From positions 1 to 64,000 of the forward strand of contig JAXRKP010002118.1 in the NCBI GenBank assembly GCA_037039925.1: a DNA stretch of 64,000 bases, read 5' to 3'. The stretch is from Doris montereyensis. Taxonomy: Eukaryota > Mollusca > Gastropoda > Nudibranchia > Dorididae. Position numbers and translations under genes: made by a program. A model generated the notes under the pieces. It worked only from the letters and a program-made list of their open reading frames with translations. It made no database searches and was not told where the DNA came from. Shown piece by piece: positions 1 to 12,133 of this stretch; the first letter of the stretch is position 1, and every line of letters starts with the position of its first letter.

Positions 1-89
1 TGTGGTCATGCCTGAGGTAGTGCTTAAATCTAGATCTACATTCTTGCACCTTGGACTTCACTCCCTTGTGGCTCCTTCGTATTATTCTA

Positions 90-1739
<1,650 letters not shown>

Positions 1740-2039
1740 CCAAGTGATCATGGAAACAAAAAGGAATTACTCTAGTTTTATTCTTCTCAAATACCAAGTG
1801 ATCATGATAACAAAAGAGGAGATAACTCTAGTTTTACTCTTCTCAAATACCAAGTGATCATGATAACAAAGAAGGAGATTACTCTAGGTTTATTCTTCTC
1901 AAATACCAAGTGATCATGATGACAAAAAGGGAAACTACTCTAGTTTTACTCTTCTCGAATAACAAGTGATCATTATAACCAAGAAGGAGATTACTGTAGT
2001 TTTACTCTTCTCAAATACCAAGTGATCATGATAACAAAG
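1740..2039 (+). repeat. 56-bp minisatellite, about 5.4 copies
   Basis: Five full copies and one partial copy of a 56-bp unit. Each starts with a sequence close to CCAAGTGATCATGATAAC and ends with a pyrimidine-rich ACTCTTCTCAAATA. Copies differ by a few substitutions and short indels. No coding capacity is apparent. Confidence 0.9.
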
Positions 2040-2235
2040 CCATTTTAAAATTCATTATAGGAATGAAGTAAATCAGCAGATTGAAAGGATAAAAAATGAG
2101 AATAACTAAACGCTTGGCGAGTTCTGTTCTCGAAAGATGATATAACTGTATAGCTGTATTCTATGGAAGAAAAATGCTTTTGCGCCTGTCTTTGAATACA
2201 TATTTTATTTAAGTTTTGAAACTGAGTATATATAT

Positions 2236-2317
2236 GAAATCTGGTAAACAATGTAATTCATTATTCCAATTATAATGAAATCTTGTAAACAATGTAATTC
2301 ATTATTCCAAATTCTCA
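2236..2317 (+). repeat. 41-bp tandem duplication
   Basis: Two adjacent copies of a 41-bp block, at 2236-2276 and 2277-2317, sharing the core GTAAACAATGTAATTCATTA. They differ at only a few positions, so the duplication is fairly recent. Confidence 0.85.
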
Positions 2318-2442
2318 TTGTGGCCCCATAAAGAAGAGCTTTAATTGTGTGTCTTCAGTTGGCGCAGTCCGTCGTCATTGTTTACGTTTGGTATGTGGGT
2401 CAGACACCGACCAGGAAGACGTTGCCAAATGTGCAGCCATGA

Positions 2443-2652
2443 AAGCCCATCTTGAGGCAATCACCAATCTCAAACAGGAAAGCCGAAATAATCATTCTTA
2501 ATTTTTTTCTTATTTTAATTGTATGCATCGGTATTTGCATGTTTGTGTTTTGGTCTGTGTACGATTTTGAACCTGCACCGTTTTACCCACAAAATGCAAC
2601 AACGCTCCTGCCAGGTGATTTTGATTACATTGATGAGCATACACAAAATTAA
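2443..2652 (+). CDS. Possible small single-pass membrane protein or last exon
   Basis: An open frame runs from just after a TGA at 2440-2442 to a TAA at 2650-2652, about 69 codons. It has no in-frame ATG upstream of the conserved-looking part, so if real it is more likely a terminal exon than a complete gene. A basic, Ser/Arg-containing start is followed by a hydrophobic stretch of about 24 residues (including LNFFLILIVCIGICMFVFW), a single transmembrane helix. A Pro/Asp/Glu-rich tail follows, with one N-x-T sequon. AG dinucleotides that could act as splice acceptors occur just upstream (about 2435 and 2445). Base composition here is less repetitive than in the surroundings. I do not recognise a family, and it could be a chance frame. 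Confidence 0.3.
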   Translation, partial: KPILRQSPISNRKAEIIILNFFLILIVCIGICMFVFWSVYDFEPAPFYPQNATTLLPGDFDYIDEHTQN

Positions 2653-2667
2653 CCCAATATGCTTCAT

Positions 2668-3568
2668 ATGGGATTGAAATTGTGTTGTCTTTAAATTATC
2701 TATGAATGGGGCATATATAAATTTGGAAATTGTGTTGTCTTTAAATTAATTATGAATGCGGCATATATAAATTTGGAAATTGTGTTGTCTTTAAATTAAC
2801 TATGATTGGGGCATATATAAATTTGGAAATTGTGTTGTCTTTAAATTAACTATGATTGGGGCATATGTAAATTTGGAAATTGTGTTGTCTTTAAATTAAC
2901 TATGATTGGGGCATATATAAATTTTGAAATTGTGTTGTCTTTAAATTAACTATGACTGGGGCATATATAAATTTGGAAATCGTGTTGTCTTTAAATTAAC
3001 TATGATTGGGGAATATATAAATTTGGAAATTGTGTTGTTTTAAATTAACTATGAATGGGGCATATATAAATTTGGAAATTGTGTTGTCTTTAAATTAACT
3101 ATGATTGGGGCACATATAAATTTGGGAATTGTGTTGCCTTTAAATTAACTATGATTGGGGCATATATGAATTTGGAAATTGTGTTGTCTTTAAATTAACT
3201 ATGAATGGGGCATATATCAATTTGGAAATTGTGTTGTCTTTAAATTAACTATGAAGGGGATATATATAATTTTGGAAATTGTGTTGTCTTTAAATTAATT
3301 ATGATTGGGGAATATATAAATTTGGAAATTGTGTTGTCTTTAAATTAACTATGAATGGGGCATATATAGATTTGGAAATTGTGATGTCTTTAAATTAACT
3401 ATGAATGGGGCATATATAAATTTGGAAATTTTGTTGTCTTTAAATTAACTATGATTGGGGCATATATAAATTTGGAAATTGTGTTGTCTTTAAATTAACT
3501 ATGAATGGGGCATATATAAATTTGGAAATTGTGTTTCTTTAAATTAACTATGTATGGGGCATATATAG
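2668..3568 (+). repeat. 50-bp minisatellite, about 18 copies
   Basis: Tandem units of 50 bp built around ATTGTGTTGTCTTTAAATTA followed by CTATGATTGGGGCATATATA. There are about 18 copies at high identity (mostly 1-3 changes per unit). The main variants are ATGAATGGGG versus ATGATTGGGG. The array starts only about 15 bp after the stop of the possible small membrane-protein exon, so it would lie in that exon's 3' UTR. Confidence 0.95.
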
Positions 3569-4143
3569 ATTCGAACTTTATCACTAAGTCATCTGCCTCC
3601 CGTTTGTCGTGCTGTTCAAATCATGACTTGAATTAAAAGTACAAGTTAAAGTAACATATCCAAAGCAAAGGACTTAAACCCAGACTATTTGATGATTGGA
3701 ATGGAAAGTGCAATCCAAAATACAATATTGACAGTGATGGATTTAAGCAAGATAACAACGGGAAAAACTCACAAAAAAGAATATATAGACCTTCTAAGAA
3801 TGATCGGATACAATGTTTATTAAACATTAATGTCTTTCACTGAACAAAACAAATAAAACGAAATGACAGGAAACAAATCTAACAGTCATATTATTCTCAA
3901 CTATGATTTCAGGAATATAAATTATGAACGTTATAGATGTGGAACTATAATGGAAGTAAACAATTAACATTAGAATTGGGTCGCATACTATGATCTTTAA
4001 CCTTAGCCTTGAAATCCTTCTAAATAAAGAGTTATATACCCTGAACGCTCAGTGTCGAATTTTTTTAAAAATATATAGAACGAATGAAGGACATGCCTTT
4101 GTTTGACATGCAGTTTGTGTTATGTTATGCTCCTGTTAGTTTT
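3569..4143. other. Non-repetitive spacer, no gene seen
   Basis: AT-rich sequence between the 50-bp and 36-bp arrays. A short minus-strand open frame at 3633-3827 has no recognisable motif and I treat it as chance. Confidence 0.5.
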
Positions 4144-7100
4144 GTGTGTTTTAGTCTGAATGTTCTATCTAGGGGCGTATTTTAGTCTGAATTTGGGTAT
4201 ATAATAGGGCGTGTTTTAGTCTGAATGTTGGATATCGTAATAGAGTGTGTTTTAGTCGTATTTTGTTTTAGTCTGAATGTTGGGTATCGTAATAGAGTGT
4301 GTTTTAGTCTGAATGTTGGGTATCGTAATAGAGTGTGTTTTAGTCTGAATGTTGTGTATCGTAATAGAGTGTGTTTTAGTCTGAATGTTGTGTATCGTAA
4401 TAGAGTGTGTTTTAGTCTGAATGTTGGGTATCGTAATAGAGTTTGTTTTAGTCTGAATGTTGGGTATCGTAATAGAGTGTGTTTTAGTCTGAATGTTGGG
4501 TATATAATAGGGCGTGTTTTAGTCTGAATGTTGTGTATCTAATAGGGCATGTTTTAGTCTGAATGTTGTGTATCGTAAGTCTGTATCGTACAATCGTTAT
4601 CCTAATAGGGCGTGTTTTTTGAATGTTGGGTATCGTAATAGAGTGTATTTTAGTCTGAATGTTGTGTATCGTAATAGAGGTGTGTTTTAGTCTGAATGTT
4701 TTGTCTGAATGTTGGTTATCCTAATAGGGCGTGTTTTAGTCTGAATGTTGGGTATCGTAATAGAATGTGTTTTAGTCTGAATGTTGGGTATCGTAATAGA
4801 GTGTGTTTTAGTCTAAATGTTGGGTATCGTAATAGAGTGTGTTTTAGTCTGAATGTTCTGAATCGTAATAGAGTGTGTTTTAGTCTCAATGTTGTGAATC
4901 GTAATAGGGCGTGTTTTAGTCTGAATGTTGGGTATCTTAATAAAGTGTGTTTTAGTCTAAATGTTGGGTATCGTAATAGAGTGTGTTTTAGTCTAAATGT
5001 TGGCTATCGTAATAGAGCGTGTTTTAGTCTGAATGTTGGCTATCGTAATAGAGTGTGTGTTAGTCTGAATGTTGGATATCGTAATAGAGTGTGTTTTAGT
5101 CTAAATGTTGGGTATCGTAATAGAATGTGTTTTAGTATGAATATTGGGTATCGTAATAGAGTGTGTTTTAGTCTGAATGTTGGGTATCGTAATAGAGTGT
5201 GTTTTAGTTTGAATGTTGGCTATCGTAATAGCGTGTGTTTTAGTCTGAATGTTGGCTATCGTAATAGAATGTGTTTTAGCCTGAATGATGGGTATCGTAA
5301 TAGAGTGTGTTTTAGTCTGAATGTTGGCTATCGTAATAGGGCATGTTTTAGTCTGAATGTTGGCTATCGTAATAGGGCGTGTTTTAGTCTGAATTTTCGG
5401 TATCGTAATAGAGTGTGTTTTAGTCTGAATGTTTGGTATCGTAATATAGTGTGTTTTTGTCTAAATGTTGGGTATCGTAATAGAGTGTGTTTTAGTCTAA
5501 ATGTTGGGTATGGTAATAGAGTGTGTTTTAGTCTGAATGTTGAATATCGTAATAGAGTGTGTTTTTAGTCTGAATGTTGGTTATCGTAATAGGCCAAGTT
5601 TTAGTCTGATTGTTGGTTATCGTAATAGGGCGTGTTTTAGTCTAAATGTTGGGTACCATAATAGGGCATGTTTTAGTCTGAATGTTGGGTATGGTAATAG
5701 GGCATGTTTTAGTCTGAATGTTGGGTATCGTAATAGGGCATGTTTTAGTGTGAATGTTGGGTATCGTAATAGAGTGTGTTTTAGTCTGAATGTTGAGTAT
5801 CGTAATAGAGTGTGTTTTAGTCTGAATGTTGAGTATCGTAATAGAGTGTGTTTTAGTGTGAATGTTGAGTATCGTAATATTGTGTGTTTTAATCTGAATG
5901 TTGGGTATCGTAATAGAGTGTGTTTTAGTCTGAATGTTTGCTATAATAGAGTGTGTTTTAGTCTCAACGTTGGCTATCGTAATAGAGTGTGTTTTAGTCT
6001 GAATGTTGGGTATCGTAATAGAGTGTGTTTTAGTCTGAATGTTGGGTATCGTAATAGAGTATGTTTTAGTCTGAATGTTGGGTATCGTAATAGAGTGTGC
6101 ATTAGTCTGAATGTTGGGTATCGTAATATTGTGTGTTTTAGACTGAATGTTGGTTATCGTAATAGAGTATGCTTTAGTCTAAATGTTGGGTATCGTAATA
6201 GGGCGTGTTTTAGTCTAAATGTTGGTATCGTAATATTGTAATAGAGTGTGTTTAGTCTGAATGTTGCGTATCGTAATATTGTGTGTTTTAATCTGAATGT
6301 TGGGTATCGTAATAGAGTGTGTTTTAGTCTGAATGTTGGGTATCGTAATAGAGCGTGTTTTAGTCTGAATGTTGGCTATCGTAATAGAGTGTGTTTTAGT
6401 CTGAATGTTGGCTATCGTAATATAGTGTGTTTTTAGTCTGAATTTTGGGTATCGTAAAAGAGTGTGTTTTAGTCTGAATGTTGGGTATCGTAATAGGGTG
6501 TGTTTTAGTCTGAATGCTGGGTATCGTAATAGAACGTGTTTTAGTCTGAATGTTGGCTATCGTAATAGAGTGTGTTTTAGTCTGAATGTTGGCTATCGTA
6601 ATACAGCGTGTTTTAGTCTGAATGTTGGGTATCGTAATAGAGTGTGTTTTAGTCTGAATGTTGAGTATTGTAATATTGTGTGTTTTAGTCTGAATGTTGG
6701 CTATCGTAATAGGGTGTGTTCTAGTCTGAATGTTGGGTATCGTAATATGGTGTGTTTTAGTCTGAATGTTGGGTATTGTAATAGAGTGTGTTTTAGTCTA
6801 AATGTTGGGTATCGTAATAGGGCATGTTTTAGTCTGAATGTTGGGTATCGTAATAGAGTGTTTTTATTCTAAATGTTGGGTATCGTAATAGGGCGTGTTT
6901 TAGTCTAAATGTTGGCTATTGTAATAGTGTGTTTTAGTCTGAATGTTGCGTATCGTCATATTGTATGTTTTAATCTGAATGTTGGGTATCGTAATAGAGT
7001 GTGTTTTAGTCTGAATGTTGGGTATCGTAATAGAGCGTGTTTTAGTCTGAATGTTGGCTATCGTAATAGAGTGTGTTTTAGTCTGAACGTTGGCTATCGT

Positions 7101-9491
7101 AATAGGGCGTGTTTTAGTCTGAATGCTGGGTATCGTAATAGAACGTGTTTTAGTCTGAATGTTGGCTATCGTAATAGAGTGTGTTTTAGTCTGAATGTTG
7201 GCTATCGTAATACAGCGTGTTTTAGTCTGAATGTTGGGTATCGTAATAGAGTGTGTTTTAGTCTGAATGTTGAGTATTGTAATATTGTGTGTTTTAGTCT
7301 GAATGTTGGCTATCGTAATAGGGTGTGTTTTAGTCTGAATGTTGGGTATCGTAATATGGTGTGTTTTAGTCTGAATGTTGGGTATTGTAATAGAGTGTGT
7401 TTTAATCTAAATGTTGGGTATCGTAATAGGGCATGTTTGAGTCTAAATGTTGGGTATCGTAATAGGGCATGTTTTAGTGTAAATGTTGGGTATCGTAATA
7501 GGGCAAGTTTTAGTCTAAATGTTGGGTATCGTGATATAGGGCATGTTTTAGTCTGAATGTTGGGTATCGTAATAAGTGTTTTTTAGTCTGAATGTTGGGT
7601 ATCGTAAATAGGGCATGTTTTTAGTGTGAATGTTGAGTATCGTATTAAGGCGTGTTTTAGTCTGAATGAATATTGTGTATCGTAATAGGCCAGGTTTTAG
7701 TCTGAATGTTGGGTGTCGTAATTTGGCCATGTTTTAGTGTGAATGTTGGGTATCGTAATAAGGCGAGTTTTAGTCTAAATGTTGGGTATCAAAATAAGGC
7801 ATGTTTTAGTCTGAATGTTGGGTTTCGTAATATAGTGTGTTTTAGTAAATATGTTGGGTATCGTAATAGGGCATGTTTTAGTCTAAATGTTGGGTATCGT
7901 AATAGGTCATGTTTTAGTCTGAATGTTGGGTATCGTAATAGGCCATGTTTTAGTCTGAATGTTGGGTATCGTAATAGGCCATGTTTTAGTCTGAATGTTG
8001 GGTATGGTAATAGAGCGTGTTTTTGTCTAAATGTTGGGTATCATAATAAGGCATGTTTTAGTCTGAATGTTGGGTATCGTAATAGAGAATGTTTTAGTCT
8101 GAATGTTGGGTATCGTAATAAAGTGTGTTTTAGTCTGAATGTTGGGTATCGTAATCGGGTGTGTTTTAGTCTGAATGTTGGGTATCGTAATAAGTCATGT
8201 TTTAGTCTGAATGTTGGGTATCGTAATAGGCCATGTTTTAGTCTGAATGTTGGGTATCGTAATAGAGCGTGTTTTGGTCTAAATGTTGGGTATCGTAATA
8301 TAGTGTGTTTTAGTCTGAATGTTGGGTATCGTAATAGTGTGTGTTTTAGTCTGAAAGTTGGGTATCGTTATATAGTGTGTTTTAGTCTGAATGTTGGGTA
8401 TCGTAATATAGTGTGTTTTAGTCTGAATGTTGGGTATCGTAATAGAGTGTGTTTTAGTCTGAATGTTGGGTATCGTAATATATTGTGTTTTAGTCTGAAT
8501 GTTGGGTATCGTAATAGAGTGTGTTTTAGTCTGAATGTTGGGTATCGTAATAGAGTGTGTTTTAGTTTGAATGTTGGGTATCGTAATATAGTGTGTTTTA
8601 GTCTGAATGTTTGTTATCGTAATATAGTGTGTTTTAGTTTGAATGTTGGGTATCGAAATAGAGCGTGTTTTAGTCTGACGGTTGGGTATCGTAATAGAGT
8701 GTGTTTTAGTCTAAATGTTGGGTATCCTAATAGGCTGTGTTTTAGTCTGAGTGTTGGCTATCGTAATAGAGTGTGTTTTAGTCTGAATGTTCGGTATCGT
8801 AATAGGCCATGTTTTAGTCTGAATGTTGGGTATCGTAATAGGCCATGTTTTAGTCTGAATCTTTAAGTATCGTAATAGAGTGTGTTTTGGTCTGAATGTT
8901 GGGTATCGTAATAGGCCATGTTATAGTCTGAATGTTGGGTATCATAATAGAGTGTGTTTTATTCTGAATGTTTGGTATCGTAATAGAGTGTATTTTAGTC
9001 TGAATGTTGGCTATCGTAATAGAGTGTGTTTTAGTCTGAATGTTGGGTATCGTAATAGAGTGTGTTTTAGCCTGAATGTTGGGTATCGTAATAGAGCGTG
9101 TTTTAGTCTGAATGTTGGGTATCGTAATAGAGGGTGTTTTAGTCTTAATGTTGGGTATCGTAAATAGGCCACGTTTTTAGTCTGAATGTTGGGCATCGTA
9201 ATAGGCCATGTTTTAGTCTCAATTTTGGATATCGTAATAGGCCGTGTTTTAGTCTAAATATTGGGTATCGTAATAGGGTGTGTTTTAGTCTAAATATTGG
9301 ATATCGTAATAGAGTGTGTATTACTTTAAATGTTGGGTATCGTAATAAAGTGTGTTTTAGTCTAAATGTTGGGTATCGTAATAGAGTGTGTTTTAGTCTA
9401 AATGTTGGATATCGCAATAGAGTGTGTTTTAGTCTAAATGTTGGGTATCGCAATAGGGCATGTTTTAGTCTGTATGTTGGCTATCGTAATA
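4144..9491 (+). repeat. 36-bp minisatellite, left block
   Basis: About 148 tandem copies of a 36-bp unit with the core TGTTTTAGTCTGAATGTTGG followed by a GTATCGTAATAGAGTG-like half. The consensus on this strand has about 11 G to 2 C, a strong strand asymmetry. Because 36 is a multiple of three, one plus frame reads as a 12-residue repeat (VCFSLNVGYRNR) and two minus frames also stay open, giving apparent ORFs of up to 386 codons. Single-base indels break every frame repeatedly and there is no non-repeat protein part, so I do not call a gene. Variants ending in GGGCGTG, GGGCATG or GGCCATG are common at about 5.3-9.2 kb. Confidence 0.97.
6250..7500 (+). repeat. Duplicated multi-unit block inside the 36-bp array
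   Basis: The order of unit variants at about 6250-6870 reappears at about 6930-7480. Shared markers in the same order are a TTGCGTATCG unit (6264 and 6946), a unit with AATGCTGGG, one with AATACAGCG (6602 and 7211), one with GAGTATTGTAATATTG, and one with AATATGGTG. The offset is about 682 bp at the left and about 610 bp further right, so two units differ between the copies. This is a higher-order duplication of 17-19 units. Confidence 0.85.
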
Positions 9492-11945
9492 AACCATCAG
9501 CAAATTTGAAAGGATTTTTCTGAATTTCTTGATTCCATTAACAACAAAAACAACGTCTACATGTTAGAGGACTTTAACTATCACCTTGAAAAGTCAACTA
9601 ATTCATCTGTAAAGAGCTTAATCACACTGATTGACGAACACAGTTTCAGCAACTCGTCACCGACGCAACACATGAGAAACAACACATTCTAGACTTAGTT
9701 TTAACAAGAAGCGATTTAGTCAAATCTATAGTAAAAGTGTCAGAATGTTGCATATCAGACCACTACGCCATGTCATTCAAAATCAACGTAGACAAATCCA
9801 AGACAACGAGAGAAAAGATCCTCTGCAGAAACATTAAAGGCATTGACATCGACACCTTCAAAGATGACCTTTTAAATTCATTTTCAGACAGGACACCGAA
9901 ATCAGCAAATGACTTTGATAGCTCCCTCCAAACAATTCTCAACAGACACGCTCCAATTCGAGAGAAACTCGCCCCAATAAGGACTGCAGCGCCCTGGATC
10001 AACGAGAGAGTTCTGAACGGAAAGAAAAAGAAACGAAAAGCCGAGAGACTGTGGACAAAAACTGGATCGACTGTTCATAAAAACATTTACAGACAAGAAA
10101 TTAGTTCTCTTGCTAATGTTATTAAAGAAGAAAAATCAATTTATTTAAACAAACAGATACAAGACAATGAATCAAGTTCAAACCTCTATTCAATCTGCAA
10201 TGACCTTTTGGGTAAAAAAGAATGTACAGTACTTACCAACTAACATCCCGGTGAGTGAATTACCTGAAGCTTTCAATCATTTTTTCATCGATAAGATTAA
10301 AAAGATACGAGAAAACTTAGATGCCACAAACTCTGATCCCAGGTATCACGTATTTGACGGTAATTCCTTTTCTTCTCTTAAACCTGTAACAGAAGATTTT
10401 GTTAAATCTACAATCATGAAATCTACTAAAAATTGTGTGAACTTGATCCACTGCCAGTAAATCTGTTTCTTAGCTGCCTTGATATCACCTTGCCCCATAT
10501 TACCAATATTATCAACCAGTCACTAACAAATGGAATTGTTGTCCCTAGTTTTAAGGAGGCCATAGTTAGACCTTTATTACAAAAGAACAACCTTGATCAA
10601 AACGATCTGAAAAATTACAGACCAGTGTCCAACCTACTATTTCTTTCCAAAATATTACAAAAAGCTGTTTTGAGCCAAATCGACCAACACTTAGATGAAA
10701 ACTCTTTGAAAGGAACCTATCAGTCTGCTTATAGAAGAAAGCACAGCACAGAGACAGCACTTCTGAAAGTACAATCTGATTTACGTAATTCGACCGATAA
10801 AGGAGAACTATCCATTTTAGCCTTGTTAGACCTATCTGCTGCATTTGACACTATAGATCATGGCATTCTTCTTAAACGTTTAGAGTTATCTTTTGGCATC
10901 AAAGGTACTGCTCTGGAATGGTTCAGTTCGTACATCAGCAATAGAAAGCAAGCTGTATCAGTCCATGGAAAGCTATCAAATTATTCTGTTCTTCATTTTG
11001 GTGTGCCCCAAGGCTCGGTTCTGGGGCCAATCCTTTTTCTTTGTACGCACAACCAATACACAACATCATCAATCAACATCATTTTAATTACCACATTTAC
11101 GCTGACGACACTCAGCTCTATAAGTCTGCTGAAATATCCGGACTGCCATCTGTCACAACTTCCCTTAATGATTGCGCCACCCAGATTTCTTCGTGGATGA
11201 CATCCAATAAATTAAAATTAAATGAGAACAAAACAGAAGTTATAGCAATAGGAAGCAAAGCCAAAGTAGAAGCCGCTAAATTAAGATATGTTAAAATCTG
11301 TGGCGAAGAAATTCCTGTTGTCAAAAAAGTAAGAAATTTAGGAGTTATCATGGATTGTACCATGTCCATGGAAGACCATATCTCACATTTGAGAAAAAGT
11401 TTGCTATCTGGAATTAAAAAGAATATGTCATATCAGGAAATACATCACTCCTGAAGCAACAAACAAATTAATTTGCTCATTTGTTCTTTCAAGAATTGAT
11501 TACTGCAATTCTCTGCAGGCTGGACTTCCACTGACACAAATCAAGAAACTGCAGATAATACAAAACAATGCCGCCAGATTAGTTATGGAAGTTTCAAAAG
11601 AGAACACATTACGCCAATACTTAAACACCTACACTGGCTCCCAATAAAATCCCGCATTGACTACAAGATAGCTACAATCACGTACCAATGCCTGCACGAG
11701 GCTGACTTTCCAGTCTACTTAAAAGAGTTAGTTCCTAAATACACACCGAACAGATCACTGCGCTCAGCGAGCAAGAAAATGATACAAACACCCAAAACTA
11801 AACTTAAGACTTTCGGAGATAGGGCCCTACAAACACAAGCAGCCAAAATTTGGAACATTTTACCATGGGACGTCCAGTCTGCAGAGTCTTTGAATATACT
11901 GAAATCTCGCTTGAAGACCCACTACTTCTCAAACATATTTAGATG
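9492..11945 (+). pseudogene. Endonuclease-reverse transcriptase ORF2 (L2/CR1-like), truncated and frameshifted
   Basis: Encodes the protein that nicks the target and copies the element RNA in cis. The first recognisable part (about 9520-9785) is the C-terminal half of the endonuclease, with a D-F-N motif near 9580 and the terminal SDHYAM motif near 9760. The reverse transcriptase follows: NYRPVSNL (about 10610), the motif A region LLDLSAAFDTID (about 10822-10858), GVPQGSVLGP (about 11000-11030) and the catalytic YADD at 11098-11109. The C-terminal region (about 11460-11945) includes SRIDYCNSL and HWLPI motifs and ends at a TGA at 11943-11945. Frameshifts lie near 9660, 10200-10240, 10440, 11036-11045, 11440 and 11590. 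The active-site residues are intact but the protein cannot be made as given. Confidence 0.92.
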
Positions 11946-12133
11946 AATTTTATTGAATTGCGTGCTTTACTGAATTGATTGTGATACTATTTTTTTTATT
12001 GATGCATCTGTTTTATGTAAAATGTTTTAGCGATAGCATGCCATGTCTGTGTAATCATTTTGCTTGTAATGCGCCTTGAACTCTTCTGAGGGAAGGCGCA
12101 ATATAAATATTCTTCTTATCTTAAATATTCTTC
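11946..12133 (+). other. 3' UTR and tail of the L2/CR1-like element
   Basis: AT-rich 3' UTR ending in a short hairpin-like segment (about 12068-12105) with GCGCCTTGAA and GAAGGCGCAA arms. It is followed by two imperfect ATATTCTTCTTA tail repeats. Such a stem plus microsatellite tail is the typical end recognised by the reverse transcriptase in the L2/CR1 group. The 36-bp satellite resumes at once after it. Confidence 0.75.

Larger units (their letters stand above)
9492..12133 (+). mobile_element. 5'-truncated non-LTR retrotransposon, CR1/L2-like
   Basis: About 2.6 kb of non-satellite sequence interrupting the 36-bp array. It holds the end of an apurinic-type endonuclease domain, a reverse transcriptase domain, the conserved C-terminal region of this group, and a 3' UTR. 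The 3' end shows a GGCGCAATATAAATATTC sequence followed by short ATTCTTCTTA-like tail repeats, as L2/CR1-type elements do. The 5' end is truncated inside the endonuclease, the usual outcome of target-primed reverse transcription. I could not identify a target duplication because both flanks are satellite. Confidence 0.93.

Noticed and set aside
2045..2251. 68-codon minus-strand ORF
   Set aside because: No domain, no conserved pattern, and it partly overlaps the start of a 41-bp tandem duplication.
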